Positions 13,042-25,200 of a stretch of 64,000 nucleotides of DNA are shown in pieces. Each line of letters begins with the position of its first letter. Within the stretch, counting starts at the first letter, position 1. Position numbers and translations under genes: made by a program. Source of the stretch: Allacma fusca (Eukaryota > Arthropoda > Collembola > Symphypleona > Sminthuridae); contig OX359245.1 of assembly GCA_947179485.1 (NCBI GenBank), positions 34,087,067 to 34,151,066 on the forward strand, in the 5' to 3' direction. The notes under the pieces are model-generated. The model saw only the letters and a program-made list of their open reading frames with translations, did not search any database and had not been told where the DNA came from.

Positions 13042-14034
13042 TAGGGTATGAAAATGCCCAGCATTTTGGGCAACTTGCCCGCCCAAATACCAGAGTATAT
13101 TGGGTATTTTCATTTTAGGGCGAGGTCGGCACAACGGCATATTGGCCATTTTGGGCAGATTCAAGGAATAAAATATTTTGTAAAACTTATCGGTCAATTT
13201 GAAAATGTCTGCAAATTTGCAGGAAAGCGTTCGAAAATGCATTACTAAGTAGTCTCATTGTAGTGGTTTTGGCTTATGTAACGACAATGCGATTCTCTCA
13301 CGTTCTGGTATTATGCGTATACCCCAATACACGTATTTATAATGCCAATGGGCAGTGGTGGGTTAATACAATAGTTTTACCTTGACCCTAATCCTCAAAA
13401 TAGATTAGCCTTTCCACATGAAAACTGAGGGCCTTGGTCCGAATTCTTTTTACCCTGGCCGGGCCAAGGTGGGTCACCCCGTACCTCCACACCTGGTGAT
13501 GGGTGATCGGAGATATGTTTTCTGTCCAAATTTGAACCCATACAGTAATTTTTATTCTACACAGGTAAACTAAAAAAACAATATTTGAGAGGTCCGTGTG
13601 TAGGATGTACATTGGTTATTACTCCAGCCATTTTTCCTACAATTAGGGTCGATTGTATTTTTATTCTGCATATCATTCACTATGAATGAAATTGATTTTT
13701 ACAGGAGATATGAAGTACATCACTTCATGTCATTGAAATTAAATTTATGTGTCAATGTTTCTGCAATTAATATTAACGAACAAGTCAATAACCAGACATT
13801 CACATTTGTGACTCGTCTTTTGCTGCGTACTTTACATTTGGATATTCTGATTCTAAACTAGTGATCCAATTTTGGGGTTGTGAAAATGCCCAAAATGCCC
13901 TACTTGTCCTGCCTGAAATGTTTAGAATCCGAGCATTTTTGGAAGCTGCCCACGCCCCCAAAATTGGGCATATGGGCGGGTATTTTCAGCTGGCCGGGAA
14001 AATGTTGCAGGGCATTTTCAATCGACATACACTA
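13042..14034. mobile_element. hAT-like non-autonomous element, AAAATGCCC word family
   Basis: Flanking 8-mers CTTACATG (13034-13041) and CTTATATG (14035-14042) match at 7 of 8. The ends are TAGGGTATGAAAATGCCC on the left and, reversed, TAGTGTATG...GAAAATGCCC on the right. Subterminal arrays at 13048-13165 and 13880-14025 repeat GAAAATGCCC, GCCCAAAATGCCC and GGGCATTTTC. The ORFs at 13048-13248 and 13861-14067 are by-products of these arrays. The middle part has no recognised gene. Confidence 0.65.
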
Positions 14035-14272
14035 CTTATATGTACACTTATTATAGTATTTACTTAGGCTTGTGTTCTCTGTAGGCAAATCAGGATTGCA
14101 TATACTAAAAGTTGGGCACCAATAGTAAGGTATTATCTCTACATTATACTCGCCACTTGATGGAGTGGGTGGCTATTTAAATTTCGTGCTCTACTATTAA
14201 AATAAAATTGCACGATTTAGGCATACAATAAGTATCCACGACTGGGATTTAAAGCTTTCAAGTGTAATACTA

Positions 14273-14533
14273 AGAGGATTGATACTTGTAGTATACTATT
14301 TCAGTATAGCCAAACAAGCCTGTGGTATTTACACGGCAAGCAAGCTGATTCGCTGATTGTGAGAAACACAGTTTAGCACAGCGAGCTGAAAGCTGAAACT
14401 CTGTCGAGGAGAGCTTTTTTCAGCTCGCTCAGCTCGCTGTGCTTTTAGCGGCTTGCTCTTGCTTGGTTGCTGTAAATACCACCGGCTTGCTTCGCTATAT
14501 AGTGAAATAGTATAATACATACAGCAATCCTCT
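14273..14533. mobile_element. Hairpin MITE with long inverted repeats
   Basis: The two halves are imperfect reverse complements over most of the length, beginning AGAGGATTG on the left and ending CAATCCTCT on the right, flanked by TA on both sides (14271-14272 and 14534-14535). Internal landmarks repeat in inverted order: TATACTATTTC, GCAAGC, GGTATTTAC, then AGCGAGCTGA near the centre. A TA duplication with long terminal inverted repeats fits a Tc1/mariner-type MITE. No ORF of its own is seen. Confidence 0.6.
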
Positions 14534-14568
14534 TAATTGCACCACATAGTGCATCGCGTAGTTGCATG

Positions 14569-15022
14569 TAATGTTGGGGAAACGGGACTCAGTCTATTGG
14601 GACGGACTTCAAAAACTGAGATACAGATACGGACTGGACTGAGACTGGGACTTAAAAATTAAACAAATACAGGGACTGGGATACTCTCTCTCTAAACGTC
14701 ATAAAGTCTGAGAAGACTCATTGTTGGGTTTGTGTTACATATCATCGTGGAAGAGGCAAAATGGTCTACGCACGCATGCGTTTGTACAGCACTTGAACCA
14801 TTTTGCCTCTTCAGCAACGTTATGTTCATGTCTACTATGTAGCTTAGTTCCATCTCATGGCAATTTCCGCAAAACATGTGCTTTGTAATGGGGCTTGCTT
14901 GTGGACTTATAAAAGGTTAGGGACGGATACAGACTTTATCCAAAGACTGTACGGACTTATTTCATGATAATCTGGGACTCACAAGAGATAGGACTCTCAA
15001 ATAAGGGACTTCCCCAACATTA
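14569..15022. mobile_element. Short hAT-like element, GGACT word family
   Basis: The perfect 8-bp duplication GTTGCATG lies at 14561-14568 and 15023-15030. The terminal inverted repeat is TAATGTTGGGGAA. The body is only 454 bp, with GGGACT, GGACTG and GGACTT iterated in both subterminal parts (14580-14690 and 14920-15015). No coding sequence is present. The perfect duplication and clean ends make this the best-preserved small member of the word-array elements. Confidence 0.75.
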
Positions 15023-15030
15023 GTTGCATG

Positions 15031-15619
15031 CTTGATTCGGAAAACTTGAGAGCATTCAAATATTACGTCAGCACTAAAAGGGGGAGTGGGGCCCCAAAAA
15101 TGTTGACAAACAATGACGTAAAGGGTAGAGGGGTCCAGCGGATAATGACGTCACATATTGACGCTGCTTAATTCATAAATAACATTGAGTAAAATAGTAA
15201 TGTCATACGCGCGAAATATATTTTTCAAAGTTTTCCATGCCGTGGTTGAAGGAATTTACGTAGTTATTTTTTACTGCTTTTTAGTCATAATTTTGAAGTT
15301 AGAAGTTATAAATATCTTTAGAGCAACCGTTAGTACAGTCTGAATTTCAATGTTAGCGGCAAATGCGTGCAACCAAGGATATCAGTGAATGATTTCATGG
15401 GGGCGCTCGATAATCACGTGTAATGATTTAAGGGGGCACGGACAGAAATTACCCTTTAATAATAAGGATTATACAGTAGCAAGGGCGGCGACATTGTCAC
15501 GGGCAGCCATCCACCAACAAGACGGCAAACTCTTTCAAATTAGAAGAGAAAATTATTGATAAAAATATATAAAAAATTATTACGGTATTATACAGTAGCA
15601 ATACGTAAGTGCAGATGCA
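15031..15619. other. No gene recognised
   Basis: Includes a run with repeated AGGGGG motifs at 15070-15150 and 15395-15440. No ORF, terminal repeat or duplication could be supported. Confidence 0.35.
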
Positions 15620-16465
15620 GTTGATAGTGCAAATGAAAGTGGCATGCATAATTATCCTGTTGAGTACATAAACTCCAATATTCCTAATGAAATGGCCGTT
15701 TTGTTAAATTTAAATTGGAGCAATTATTACGCTACTCCGAAATTTCAATACTGAACGGGGACTACGGAATTGGACACGGCTGATTATTACAGAATTCAAG
15801 CAGAAAATTATATTAGCAAAGGTTCTGACAGATAGGTCCAAAGGGGAAGGAATATTTCTTCCCCGAGTGACTTACACTAACTTGAAATGAAGGAGAATAT
15901 CCATTTTTCTAACGAAGAAGACAATTTCCTGTTAATTTAAACTTTTTCGTGACGATAAAAAAGTCTCATGGTCAAAGTTTTAGTAAATCAGGCATTTGGT
16001 TATCGAAGCCTGTTTTTACTCATGGTCAGGCTATTATTACGCTTTCGAGAAATTTGAACACAAGGAGAGGATTATGTAATGATACAATGCCAATAGTTAA
16101 GCACTTATTGTTAGCTAATAATATCATTCATGCTGAAATATTGACAGGAAATGCTCAACGTGTTATAGTGTTTATACCACAAATTGATTTGATTCCGTCT
16201 GACTTTTCATTTACGCTCAAAAAATGGCAGTTTCCTATCAGAGTGAGTTTTGTAATCTATTACTAAAAGTCAAGGGCAACGTTTGAGAATATATTTACCA
16301 TCTCCAGTTTTTACACGTGGACGATTATATGTTGCATTTTCAGAAGCTACATCAGGAAAGAAAGATAAAATCAAAATTGTCAATACTGAATATCAAGGGA
16401 AATTGCTTGATGGCAGAAATGAAATAGTTACAGTAAATGTATTTAAGGAAAATTTCAAAAGATAA
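15620..16465 (+). pseudogene. Helitron helicase C-terminal region, two partial copies in tandem
   Basis: Two successive fragments of the helicase C-terminus are seen. The first (15620-16030) reads YPVEYINSN..., then GLRNWTRLIIT...LTDRSKGEGIFLPRV, then KSHGQSFSKSGIWLSKPVF. The second (16030-16465) reads LSRNLNTRRGLCNDT...HAEILTG...VFIPQIDLIPSDFSF...KKWQFPIR, then YLPSPVFTRGRLYVAFSEATS. Each copy has frameshifts and stops. The KSxGQSF and RGRLYVAFS motifs are the conserved helicase motif VI neighbourhood of Helitron Rep/Hel proteins. The repeated order (end motif, then start motif again) shows two diverged copies joined head to tail. Confidence 0.7.
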
Positions 16466-16681
16466 ATTATCATTTGTAATTATGTTAAAACGGAACTAAC
16501 TCCCAGTCGCGATCTACGGGTTAAACATGGGGCATGGGCAGGGCCTTTCTGGGAAGTTTCCAAGCGCGCTCAATCATGATATTTTCTTTGAATTATTCTA
16601 ATATTTCAAGTCTTAAATCACATTATAGCAATGCATATTCTAACGTCTATGTAAAAGTATCCCAAACCTATAAGTAATTAT

Positions 16682-16707
16682 CCCTGCTGAGCAGGGCTTT
16701 CTACTAG
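16682..16707 (+). terminator. Helitron 3' end: hairpin plus CTAG
   Basis: CCCTGC-TGA-GCAGGG forms a perfect 6-bp hairpin (16682-16696). After seven bases comes CTAG (16704-16707), followed by T. A short GC-rich hairpin about ten bases before a terminal CTRR is the diagnostic 3' structure of Helitrons and lies downstream of helicase debris in the right orientation. Confidence 0.7.
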
Positions 16708-16789
16708 TATTGCTTATTTGCGAATTTATTTCAATTTTGAGTTACATGATCCTTCTATATTTACTTAAATTAGATTTTAGATTGTGCGG

Positions 16790-17600
16790 CCAGTGTTTCG
16801 TTCCTGAAAAGAAAATTTCCGTTTCGTTTAGTTTGTTTCAGTTCGTTCCATAAAAATTTCAGTTCAATTTCGAATTTAGCTGAAACGAACGTTTCAGTTG
16901 AGAATCTGAAACAAAACGAAAGTCTTACTGAAACGTGTTTCAAACGTTTCAAATGCAATGTAATTCTGTGGGAAAAATACATGTTTCGCGAAATTTTTCC
17001 TGCTGCATACTAATATTTCTTGGGCATGTGGACTAAATAATATAGAATACAACGGAGAAATCACCTTTGGGCAGTTAATGGGCTTGAGAAACCATTCAAT
17101 CCCGAATTAAAAAATAATTAATTAATATTTAGTAATAGAATACATCTAAATCTGTATAATTTACGTAAAATCACTAGTATATTTTTCATTACATCTTGAC
17201 TGTTGAAGTTTGTGCAAATTTTAATTTAACTTACCACCACGGAGGTAGTGACATACTTTGTGGGGCATGTTGGATTCTGCTTTGAACATGCAAAATGAAT
17301 GGAGTTGCACGAGCTACCCAAGGCTGGATTTACATTTAGAAGTATGTCTGACGTCGTAGTAAACTTAAGCAGTGAATCCCGGGCCATAAAGAAATTGATG
17401 TCAAGCATTTTAAATTTTCGCACCTGAAACAATCGTTTTGCGTTTCGTTTCAGTTCACCAGGCAAACTGAAACGAACTGAAACACTCTTTTGTGAAGTGC
17501 AACGAAACCATAAATTAGGTTCATTTAGCGTCCAAACCGAAACAAAACAAATTTGTTTAAACGAACTGAAACCGAGGTTTAGTTTAGTTTTAGAAAAGTT
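16790..17600. repeat. Paired GAAACGAACTGAAAC word arrays
   Basis: A reverse-oriented array (16795-16965, words such as GTTTCAGTTCG) and a forward array (17420-17590, GAAACGAACTGAAAC) flank about 450 bp, the same architecture as the hAT-like elements at 1.7-4.1 and 13.0-15.0 kb. I could not find a convincing 8-bp duplication or terminal repeat. The right part from about 17310 is homologous to 9330-9600 and 25510-25775 in the duplicated chemoreceptor blocks. Confidence 0.5.
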
Positions 17601-19754
17601 TCAATTTACAGAATGTTTTCAAGTTAGCAATTTCGTTAAGTTTGCAATCATTCACACATGTTCAAATAAAACATTATTCAGGGATTACAATAATAGAGCA
17701 AGTATCTAGCAATCAATTATGAGCATGTGTATGTATATACATATTTGTATAAACAGGTATACCCAAACGGAGTCCCAAAGGAACGGGTACGGTCATTTGA
17801 GTCGGACGTTTCTCTTAATAAATAGCTCCAAAAATTGGTTCTGCTCGTTTCTTCAAACATTTGACAGTGAACTGAATGAGAAAGCTGCAAAAGAAAGAAT
17901 TCATGGTGCTACGATATTTTTCATAGATGTTCTTCAAAGCATTTCAAACAAGATCATTTGAATCTAGTAGTATGTCTATCATATCAAAAATAGCTGGAAA
18001 TAAAAATTGAGGGGGAAAGTTTAAATGCAGAAAACATGTACGTATCACCGTTACTTTAAGATATGGATGAAGGGAGAACATTGACACATGACTTTTTAAG
18101 AGTAAATGAAAGGAAAATGCATCCCCGGAATATTTTCTGTACATTCAAAGAACAAATTGTTTCGAAATATTTTAAAGTATGCCAGAAAATATATGGTAAA
18201 ATGAAAATAGGAATTTGTTTTCTGTAATGCTTTTCAAATTTCTGCTCAAGTCATTCGAAAATCAAATCTAATTACAATAATTAGTCCAAAGACCCATATT
18301 GAAACGTTTGTTTAGGTATTTGTTTTAATAATAAGTTTATATACTAAAAGTACATATGGTAACACAATGAACATATAAACTGAATCCTACTTAGAACATT
18401 CATCATCAACGTATTCTTGCTATTTAATTTACGAATTTCCACAAGACTTTCCAACGAAAGCAGCATATTATATATTCCTAATAAATATACTATGTATAGT
18501 ATAATGTGCCAATACAGGAAGGCTCAGGGATGCTCGCAGCGACAAATACTGATTTTTTTTCAAGATCTTCCATTTAATGTACCTGAAACTAACTAAAATT
18601 TATCATCAAGTAATAAATTATTAACTGGAACATTCAAGTCAGAATTAGGATTTTTGTATTGATTAAGTTTCAAGTTAAAAAATCGTTGCTCCGCGATTAT
18701 TTAAGGCTATCGCGTATGGTAGCGCCAGCTAAGGCCATCACTCCTTGCATCCTTTATAGTATTATGTTGAGCTCATTTTAAAATAAAAATGAAAAAAGGT
18801 TGTGGCCTAAAAAAATGTTCACTTAAATTTTGGACAAAATTGGTCGACTAGTTTCGGAGGAAAATTGTGGGACAAGCGGACCCACAGACACACGGACAAC
18901 ATTTACTTATAAGGGGTAGACGCCGCCCTAAACATTGCCAGCATTTGACTGGACTCGATCTTGTTTTGCATTTGAACTGCGCACTTTATATGTTGTTGAA
19001 CTTATGACCCTAAAGGTCTATGAATTTGAAATTATCGGCATGAACCTGAAATCATAGAGTATGAATGAAAACATTCAGCTTCAAAAGCAAACGTGAGAAG
19101 GTTGAAAACTTTCCTGAAAATAAGTGTTTTTTCCCTCAAGATACACCGACTGGTGTACGCCAAATGATTTGGTTTATGCCACGCTGAAAATGACTGCAAA
19201 TAGGGTAAAATATTATTTAATATTAAAATTTCTTCTGAAAAATTATTTTGATAATTAGTTTATTTTATATTCTTTTTGATCGTCGACCATAGGTCCGTAT
19301 ATATAACTCTCAATTCCTTATTGATTACAGCGATTGTTTGTTCAGGACAATCCATTTATTCAAAAGAAGTTGGTCAGTTTATAGGGAGGGATCATAGTTT
19401 TGACAATTGGGCCACTTTATGTGGGCTGGATGTAAGTGACATTCAGAAATGCTAAGAGTTGAAAATACATGAGAGATGCATTGATGGACATACACATATG
19501 TAGTTCACAGGCGAAAAGTGTGGTACCTTTGTGCAATGTAGCGAGACCCGAATAACTGTAATCGGTTCGACTAAAATTATTATTATCGATTTAGTTGAAA
19601 TCGATTTGATTGGAATTGGTAAGGCTAAAAAATTTTACAATTTGATATAATATTTATTGGACTTTAGTAATCAACCAATCCACAGGACTAATTGATCTGA
19701 CCTGCATATTTAATTTAACTAGATAAATTCGGCATAGCAACATTTGTTGAAATA
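17601..19754. other. No gene recognised
   Basis: Short ORFs at 17719-17961 (plus) and 17944-18144 (minus) lack recognisable domains. At 19560-19750 there is a loose patch of TCGATTT and GGTCAA-like words that seems to continue after the pogo-like element (20640-20770), so that element probably inserted into another word-rich repeat. Boundaries could not be set. Confidence 0.35.
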
Positions 19755-20626
19755 CAGGAAAAACTCGATATAACGGATTTCCAGGGGACCGGTAAAATTT
19801 GTCCGATATAAAAAACGTCCGTTGTATGCATATAACGAATAAAATCCGTTATATAATTTCCTAAATTACAAACAAGACTCTTTATGCATACTGACTTAAT
19901 TTCTTCGAATTACAACATGCAAACACCTAACTAATAATATAATAATTAAGTAGAAAAATCTAATTAAGTAAATATAGAAGTGAAATAATTATACTTCGAC
20001 ACACAGAAACAGTGATTGGTTGCTGAACTAGCGCAGAGTTCGTAAACTTTTCGGAAATACACATAACCGTACTATTCTAGCATTTTGGTCATGTTTTAGA
20101 TAATATTTTAAACATTTCTTCCAAATATCATTTGCTGTGGGTTATGACAGAGCATGTAAGCTTGAGAGATCCCACTTTGAATTTCAAAAATATTACACAC
20201 CTTTTCTCCTAAATTTAATTTTCTCTTGGTTTGATTTTTCGGACATTTTAACACGGTGAACAAATTGCAAGATATAAATCTAACCTAATGTGTGTACTAC
20301 AACGATTCAGTCTCAACATGATTCTTCATGGTACATGCATATATGAGTAATAAACGTTTGAATTGCCTTGAGTAACGATTACACGTTAAAGGGAGCCAAT
20401 AGAATATTTTGCAATAAATTTCCGTTTAAAATCCGTTATATGAATGCAAAATGATTCCAAAGGGCTTCAAAGTGTGTCCGTTATAACTATTTTTCCGGTA
20501 TAAAAATATCCGTTGTATGCAATAATTTTAGCATTGGTTATATGGGAGCTTTGCCGGGACAAACAAATCTGTCCGGTGTAACTAAATATCCGTTGTAGAG
20601 CCATCCGCTATATCGAGTTTTCCCTG
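19755..20626. mobile_element. pogo/Tigger-like non-autonomous element
   Basis: TA flanks both sides (19753-19754 and 20627-20628). The inverted ends are CAGGAAAAACTCGATATAAC on the left and, reversed, CAGGGAAAACTCGATATAGC on the right. CAGG...ACTCG ends with a TA duplication are typical of the pogo/Tigger branch of Tc1/mariner. Subterminal sequence repeats ATCCGTTGTATGC and TCCGTTATA words (19775-19855 and 20415-20605). There is no transposase, so it depends on an enzyme supplied elsewhere. Confidence 0.7.
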
Positions 20627-20628
20627 TA

Positions 20629-21839
20629 CTAGTAATTTAAATTTTTTCGGATTTTTCTAGTAACATAAAATTTCCTGGTCAACCAATTGTTCTATTCAAA
20701 AAAATATTCTGGTCAAATCGATGAATATAGTCAATTCAATAATCCAGGTTAAATCAAACATGTTGTCTTAGTCATTACTTCTGGGTCAATAATATTATCA
20801 AGTATTCCGGCGAAATACTTCTTGAAAATTCAATTCAAATAAATTATTATGGTATAAATAATTATTTCTTTAAACCAGTTATTCAGGTACAGTGAATTTA
20901 CTATATAATATACTGTAGCAATCCCCAATCGTTTAATATTTACCTTGAATTACATTTAGTACGTTACATTGTAGTAAGATATAGTGCTATCCCCATATAT
21001 TGGCTGGCATTTGGTCATCCATTGGAAACCACATTATAGAAAATCCGAGCATAATTACTTACTTTGAGCAAATCAAGTTTTTCAAGTCGAATAGTTTTTT
21101 CGGATCAATTATTGTTGTCCTGAAATCCGTTTCCCCCGCTCTATTGGCTGTTTGAACTGGGTTAATGAGTTGGTTTCGGTTTATGTTTTGAAATGAATTG
21201 TTGAATCCTGACCTTTATGCATTTCCTTGGTTAGTTACTGGGCTAGCCGGATGACATAAATTTAGAAGATTCTGGAAAAAAATTCTCTGAATGATGAAAC
21301 AAATGAATATATGTTTTACAGAAATACATATTTAGTCAAATATGTACATATGCAATCTCTCATTGTGGCAACGATTTTTTGGCACCATTCTTGAATAAGC
21401 GCCACAAGTACTATGAGATTCCTTTTTCCTTCCCGATTTTTCAAAACAATAACATCAACAAAGGTTTGCTTACACGTACATTCAAAACCGTTCTGTCTCG
21501 TTCAATAATATTCAGCGCTTCTCTCAAGTAATCTTAAGTGTAGAGTAGGGCTTCTGCTGGTGACGATAGTTTTTTCCACCCAATATCCCCTCAAGTCCCG
21601 GAATATTTATGGTAAAATTATATGTTCCGAACCTTTTCCAAAATAACGCGGGGAGCAGCTTAGAGCACCTCGTCTATATATATAATAATAGACCCAATAA
21701 AAAGGCGATGATATAGACGGGCTGGAAAATGCTGAAAGAATGTTGGCAGGTAGGCACAGAAGGATAGACATTGTATAAATACTAGGCTAGGGGATATAAA
21801 GGCAAATATAACCCCAGTTATAAAATGAAGTAAACCGAA
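20629..21839. other. No gene recognised
   Basis: AT-rich sequence with no ORF above noise, no terminal repeats and no tandem array that I could define. Confidence 0.35.
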
Positions 21840-22075
21840 TTAGGAGTGGAACTGTTCCGGAATGTTCCAGGATTTCTCTTCTGGTCTGGTCCTTGAGCCT
21901 GGACCAGACCATCTTATTTGTTCTCAGTGTAGGACCAGGACCACAAGTTCTTGTAGACTGTTGGACCGGAACCATCTGGTCCGTACAAATTGCTGGAACA
22001 GGAACATATGTTCTGTTCCTCAAAATAACTTGGACCAGACCGGAACATAACAGACAAGAACGCTAGGACCAAAGA
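21840..22075. repeat. GGACCAGACC/GGAACA word array
   Basis: Roughly 230 bp made of TGGTCTGGTCC, GGACCAGACC, TGTTCC and GGAACA in both orientations, closely resembling the subterminal arrays of the element at 2093-3586. Ends resembling TAGGAGTGGAAC and (reversed) TAGCGTTCTTG can be seen, but no 8-bp duplication was found. It may be a solo or internally deleted element. Overlapping ORFs on both strands here are by-products. Confidence 0.5.
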
Positions 22076-22216
22076 GGTTCATAATACGATCACAGCATGC
22101 AAGCATTTGACAATTTAGATAATGTTTTGAATAATTTATTTGATTATTTGAAACAAAGTGTAATATTGTCACCAAGATGATATTGAATGAAGCTCTGAAA
22201 ATTGTAATTGATTAAT

Positions 22217-25200
22217 TTGTCCGGGTAAGCGTTATGAAACAAATAAGAATACATTATTTTAAGTCACAAATTGTCAATACACAGATAAAATGTTGACACT
22301 CTGAAGCAAGATGACAAATAATAATCTACTTATAATGGAATCATTTTATAACGCTTAAATGTTACCTTAGTAAAATTATTAATAAATTCAGTGAATCAAT
22401 ATGACACGGCAACCTTTTTTGTTTTTTCATTATTTGATTTCGACATGTGCTAATTAACTTAGTGAAATCTTAATAGTTAATTCTTGAATGTTGGAAAACA
22501 ACGCTATTAAAGCGAAGCGATAACATTTTATTCAAGCCTGATTTTTAAAACAAAAGCCATTCAAAAACAACGTGTACAATTCCCACAATATAAAAATAGT
22601 AGAAAGTCCACATTTCGATTTATAGTTTAAGTTACATAATAGTACACAGACAAAATCTTTATATTCCGAAGAATCGCAGCGCCAAAAATTACGCAAAATA
22701 CTTCGCAAATTAACTAAGTAAAATCGTTATAGTCCAATCTTGAATGATTCGGACCGCTGAAATAATAATGCCTCGGTCAAAATAGAAGAGGGATCCGCAG
22801 AAAATCTTAATAGGCTGTAAGGCCGTTAAGCCCAATTTACTGCGCTTAAGTTTCCAAATGCTCTTCCAGCGTAACAACGTTTCTTTCGTTTCTTCGAAAA
22901 TGGTTCCTGCAAATTGGTTAAAGACAACGAGAATGCCCAGGTTCCCCGCAGCAATCATAATTCCTGCTATTCGTTCGTACAACAAAGTAGATCTAATCAT
23001 TACGATAATCATGGATGTGGTTGAGGAAATCCAAGTGATTTGAAGCATAGGTAATATGTTAAGACAAGACGCATTAAACGTTGTCACCAATATTTGAGTC
23101 TGGCGGTACTCTTTAATAAACGTGGTAACAATTAAAGTTTCCTTTGTCGTTTTTCTAAACACATTTTCCTTGTTACTTGAGTTATCCAGCGGTGTTGAAA
23201 TATTGCGTAGTCTAATATCACATCAAGACAAGAATTAACAACTTTAGGGTTATCAAAGGAATGTAATTACGTGATCCCGAATTCATTTATTTATTCACAC
23301 GCTTTGTGAATAAATCGTCATAAATTACTAAATACTTTTTAAATGTTCCACTATTTCCATGGAAATCTAATAAATTTGAAATGTTACTTACGCGTGTTCA
23401 TGAACGGCGCATTTAATTACGAGCAGCGCTGGAAATATAGTGCTGTATCCTACAAATAGTAGCGAAAACTCGAGAATGTAGGCATACGTTACAACGAGTG
23501 TGGAAACAGTATACTTCAAAACCACTGGAAGTGTTTTTATTGGAAACTGCATTTCGAATACGTGCGGCGGCAAGTGGGGGTTCATCATAAACCGCAGAAT
23601 CGATATTGAACATGCAGGAATCAAATAGTATATACTTCCTAAAATGAGATCCACTGTAACATTTTGCAGGGCCGGTTGCTCTGAAATAAGATGTAAATTA
23701 ATAATTATCATACTTTAACACTGCATTATTTAATAATAGTCAGACCAATTCTAATCTCTCCGTCTGTCGCGTTTATGCTGCCACATAGGAACATTTCAAA
23801 TTCCACGAACAGTAATTGTTCATACAGAATTTAAACTGTTCAGTAAGCCTGGTTACTTCGATTGTTCAGGAAACCTATGTCCAGCATTTCCAGATTGTCT
23901 ATATGCACTTTCAATGTACCAACGTTTGTACAACAATTCAAATTGAGAATAATATTTGACATAATAACGTTTAGCGCCAAAAACAACATTGTTACGTCTT
24001 ATAATGTTTTTAGTTACAATATTCGGGTGTATGCCTACTACTGCGAAAATCGATATCAATGAAACTCAGTTTTTTAAATAAGTAAGAAAGCAATTGTAAG
24101 TTTATTTTATTGAATTTATTGAATTATTGAATCGAAATTATTGAATTAGGACTTGTATTTGAACATAAACAGAATACTTTTTAATAATTCTCACCTTTAT
24201 ATCTGGTCTTGTAGATCATGAAAGTTTGTCTGTACACAAATGGAACAATCTTATAGGATGTAACACTAACTATGTAAATACTTGAACAAAATGCCGCTTG
24301 AATAAGAACCATTGATATCGTTGCTTTATCTTCAAGAGCTAATTGATACCACTGATTAGTTATCCATAGTTTACTTATTCTGTAGCACAAAATAAAAAAA
24401 AATACAAAGTAATAAAACATTGATATTATCCAAATGGAGTGACGAGTTCGACTTTTTGAGACTTCAGGACAGTCCTGTTTAAAATTCCATTCAATTGGCA
24501 GGCAGGACGTATAATGAGTCCATTTGAGGCCTTTTTTAAAAAAACGTATTGCTAACGGGGTAAAAAGATACATGGTCAATTCGCGTGGATAGACGTAAAT
24601 GACCGCACTAGTAGAGCCAACGAAACCAACAAGATCAATTTAACTTCGATTTTATTTCAAATTGCCTATCTTGGAACTAATTGGGTTTTTCTACATTCTA
24701 TTAAGTGTACATGCACGTAGATTTGGAAACCGGAAAGTAGCTAGCTGTACAGAGTGTTCACAATCACTTTTTGTTGTTGCCGATACAAAAAGAGGTAGTA
24801 AAAAATTCATACTGTCATTTAAATAGCTGCTGAGATCCAGGAAAGTATTCAAAGAAGTTACGCTGAATCAAAATTTCTTTTAACAGAACATTCATTTCGA
24901 ATGGTTTAAATTTTATCAGTTATAGTCATAGCATATGAAATAAGTAAATTTAGACACATTTGAAATTTGTCCTGATTGTATAATCCTTTGGGATAAAACT
25001 TACGTGATGTATCCTGTACATTTTTCATTGATTAGTAAACCGTTAGAACAATATAATCAATTTCATACATCAATTTTCGTATGAATTGAATGGTTTCACA
25101 AACGTGTATACTTTTTACTGTGTCTGCCACAATGGATCTTGAAACTACAACGTTTGTAAAAGAAAGCTAATGTTGGGTCATTTTCCTGTGGTTACATGTC

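Larger units (their letters stand above)
15620..16707 (+). mobile_element. Helitron relic (3' part)
   Basis: Coding debris of a Helitron-type PIF1-like helicase (see the pseudogene entry) is followed by a classic Helitron 3' terminus at 16682-16707. The 5' TC end could not be located. The element inserts next to T (the base after CTAG is T at 16708), as Helitrons do. Only the downstream part of the element is recognisable, so it is a truncated or degraded copy. Confidence 0.65.

Noticed and set aside
16783..17605. Complete hAT-like element with GAAACGAACTGAAAC arrays
   Set aside because: Two arrays are present, but neither terminal inverted repeat nor target duplication could be defined.
21840..22075. 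Complete hAT-like element at the GGACCAGACC array
   Set aside because: The word array is clear, but no matching 8-bp duplication was found, so it is listed only as a repeat.
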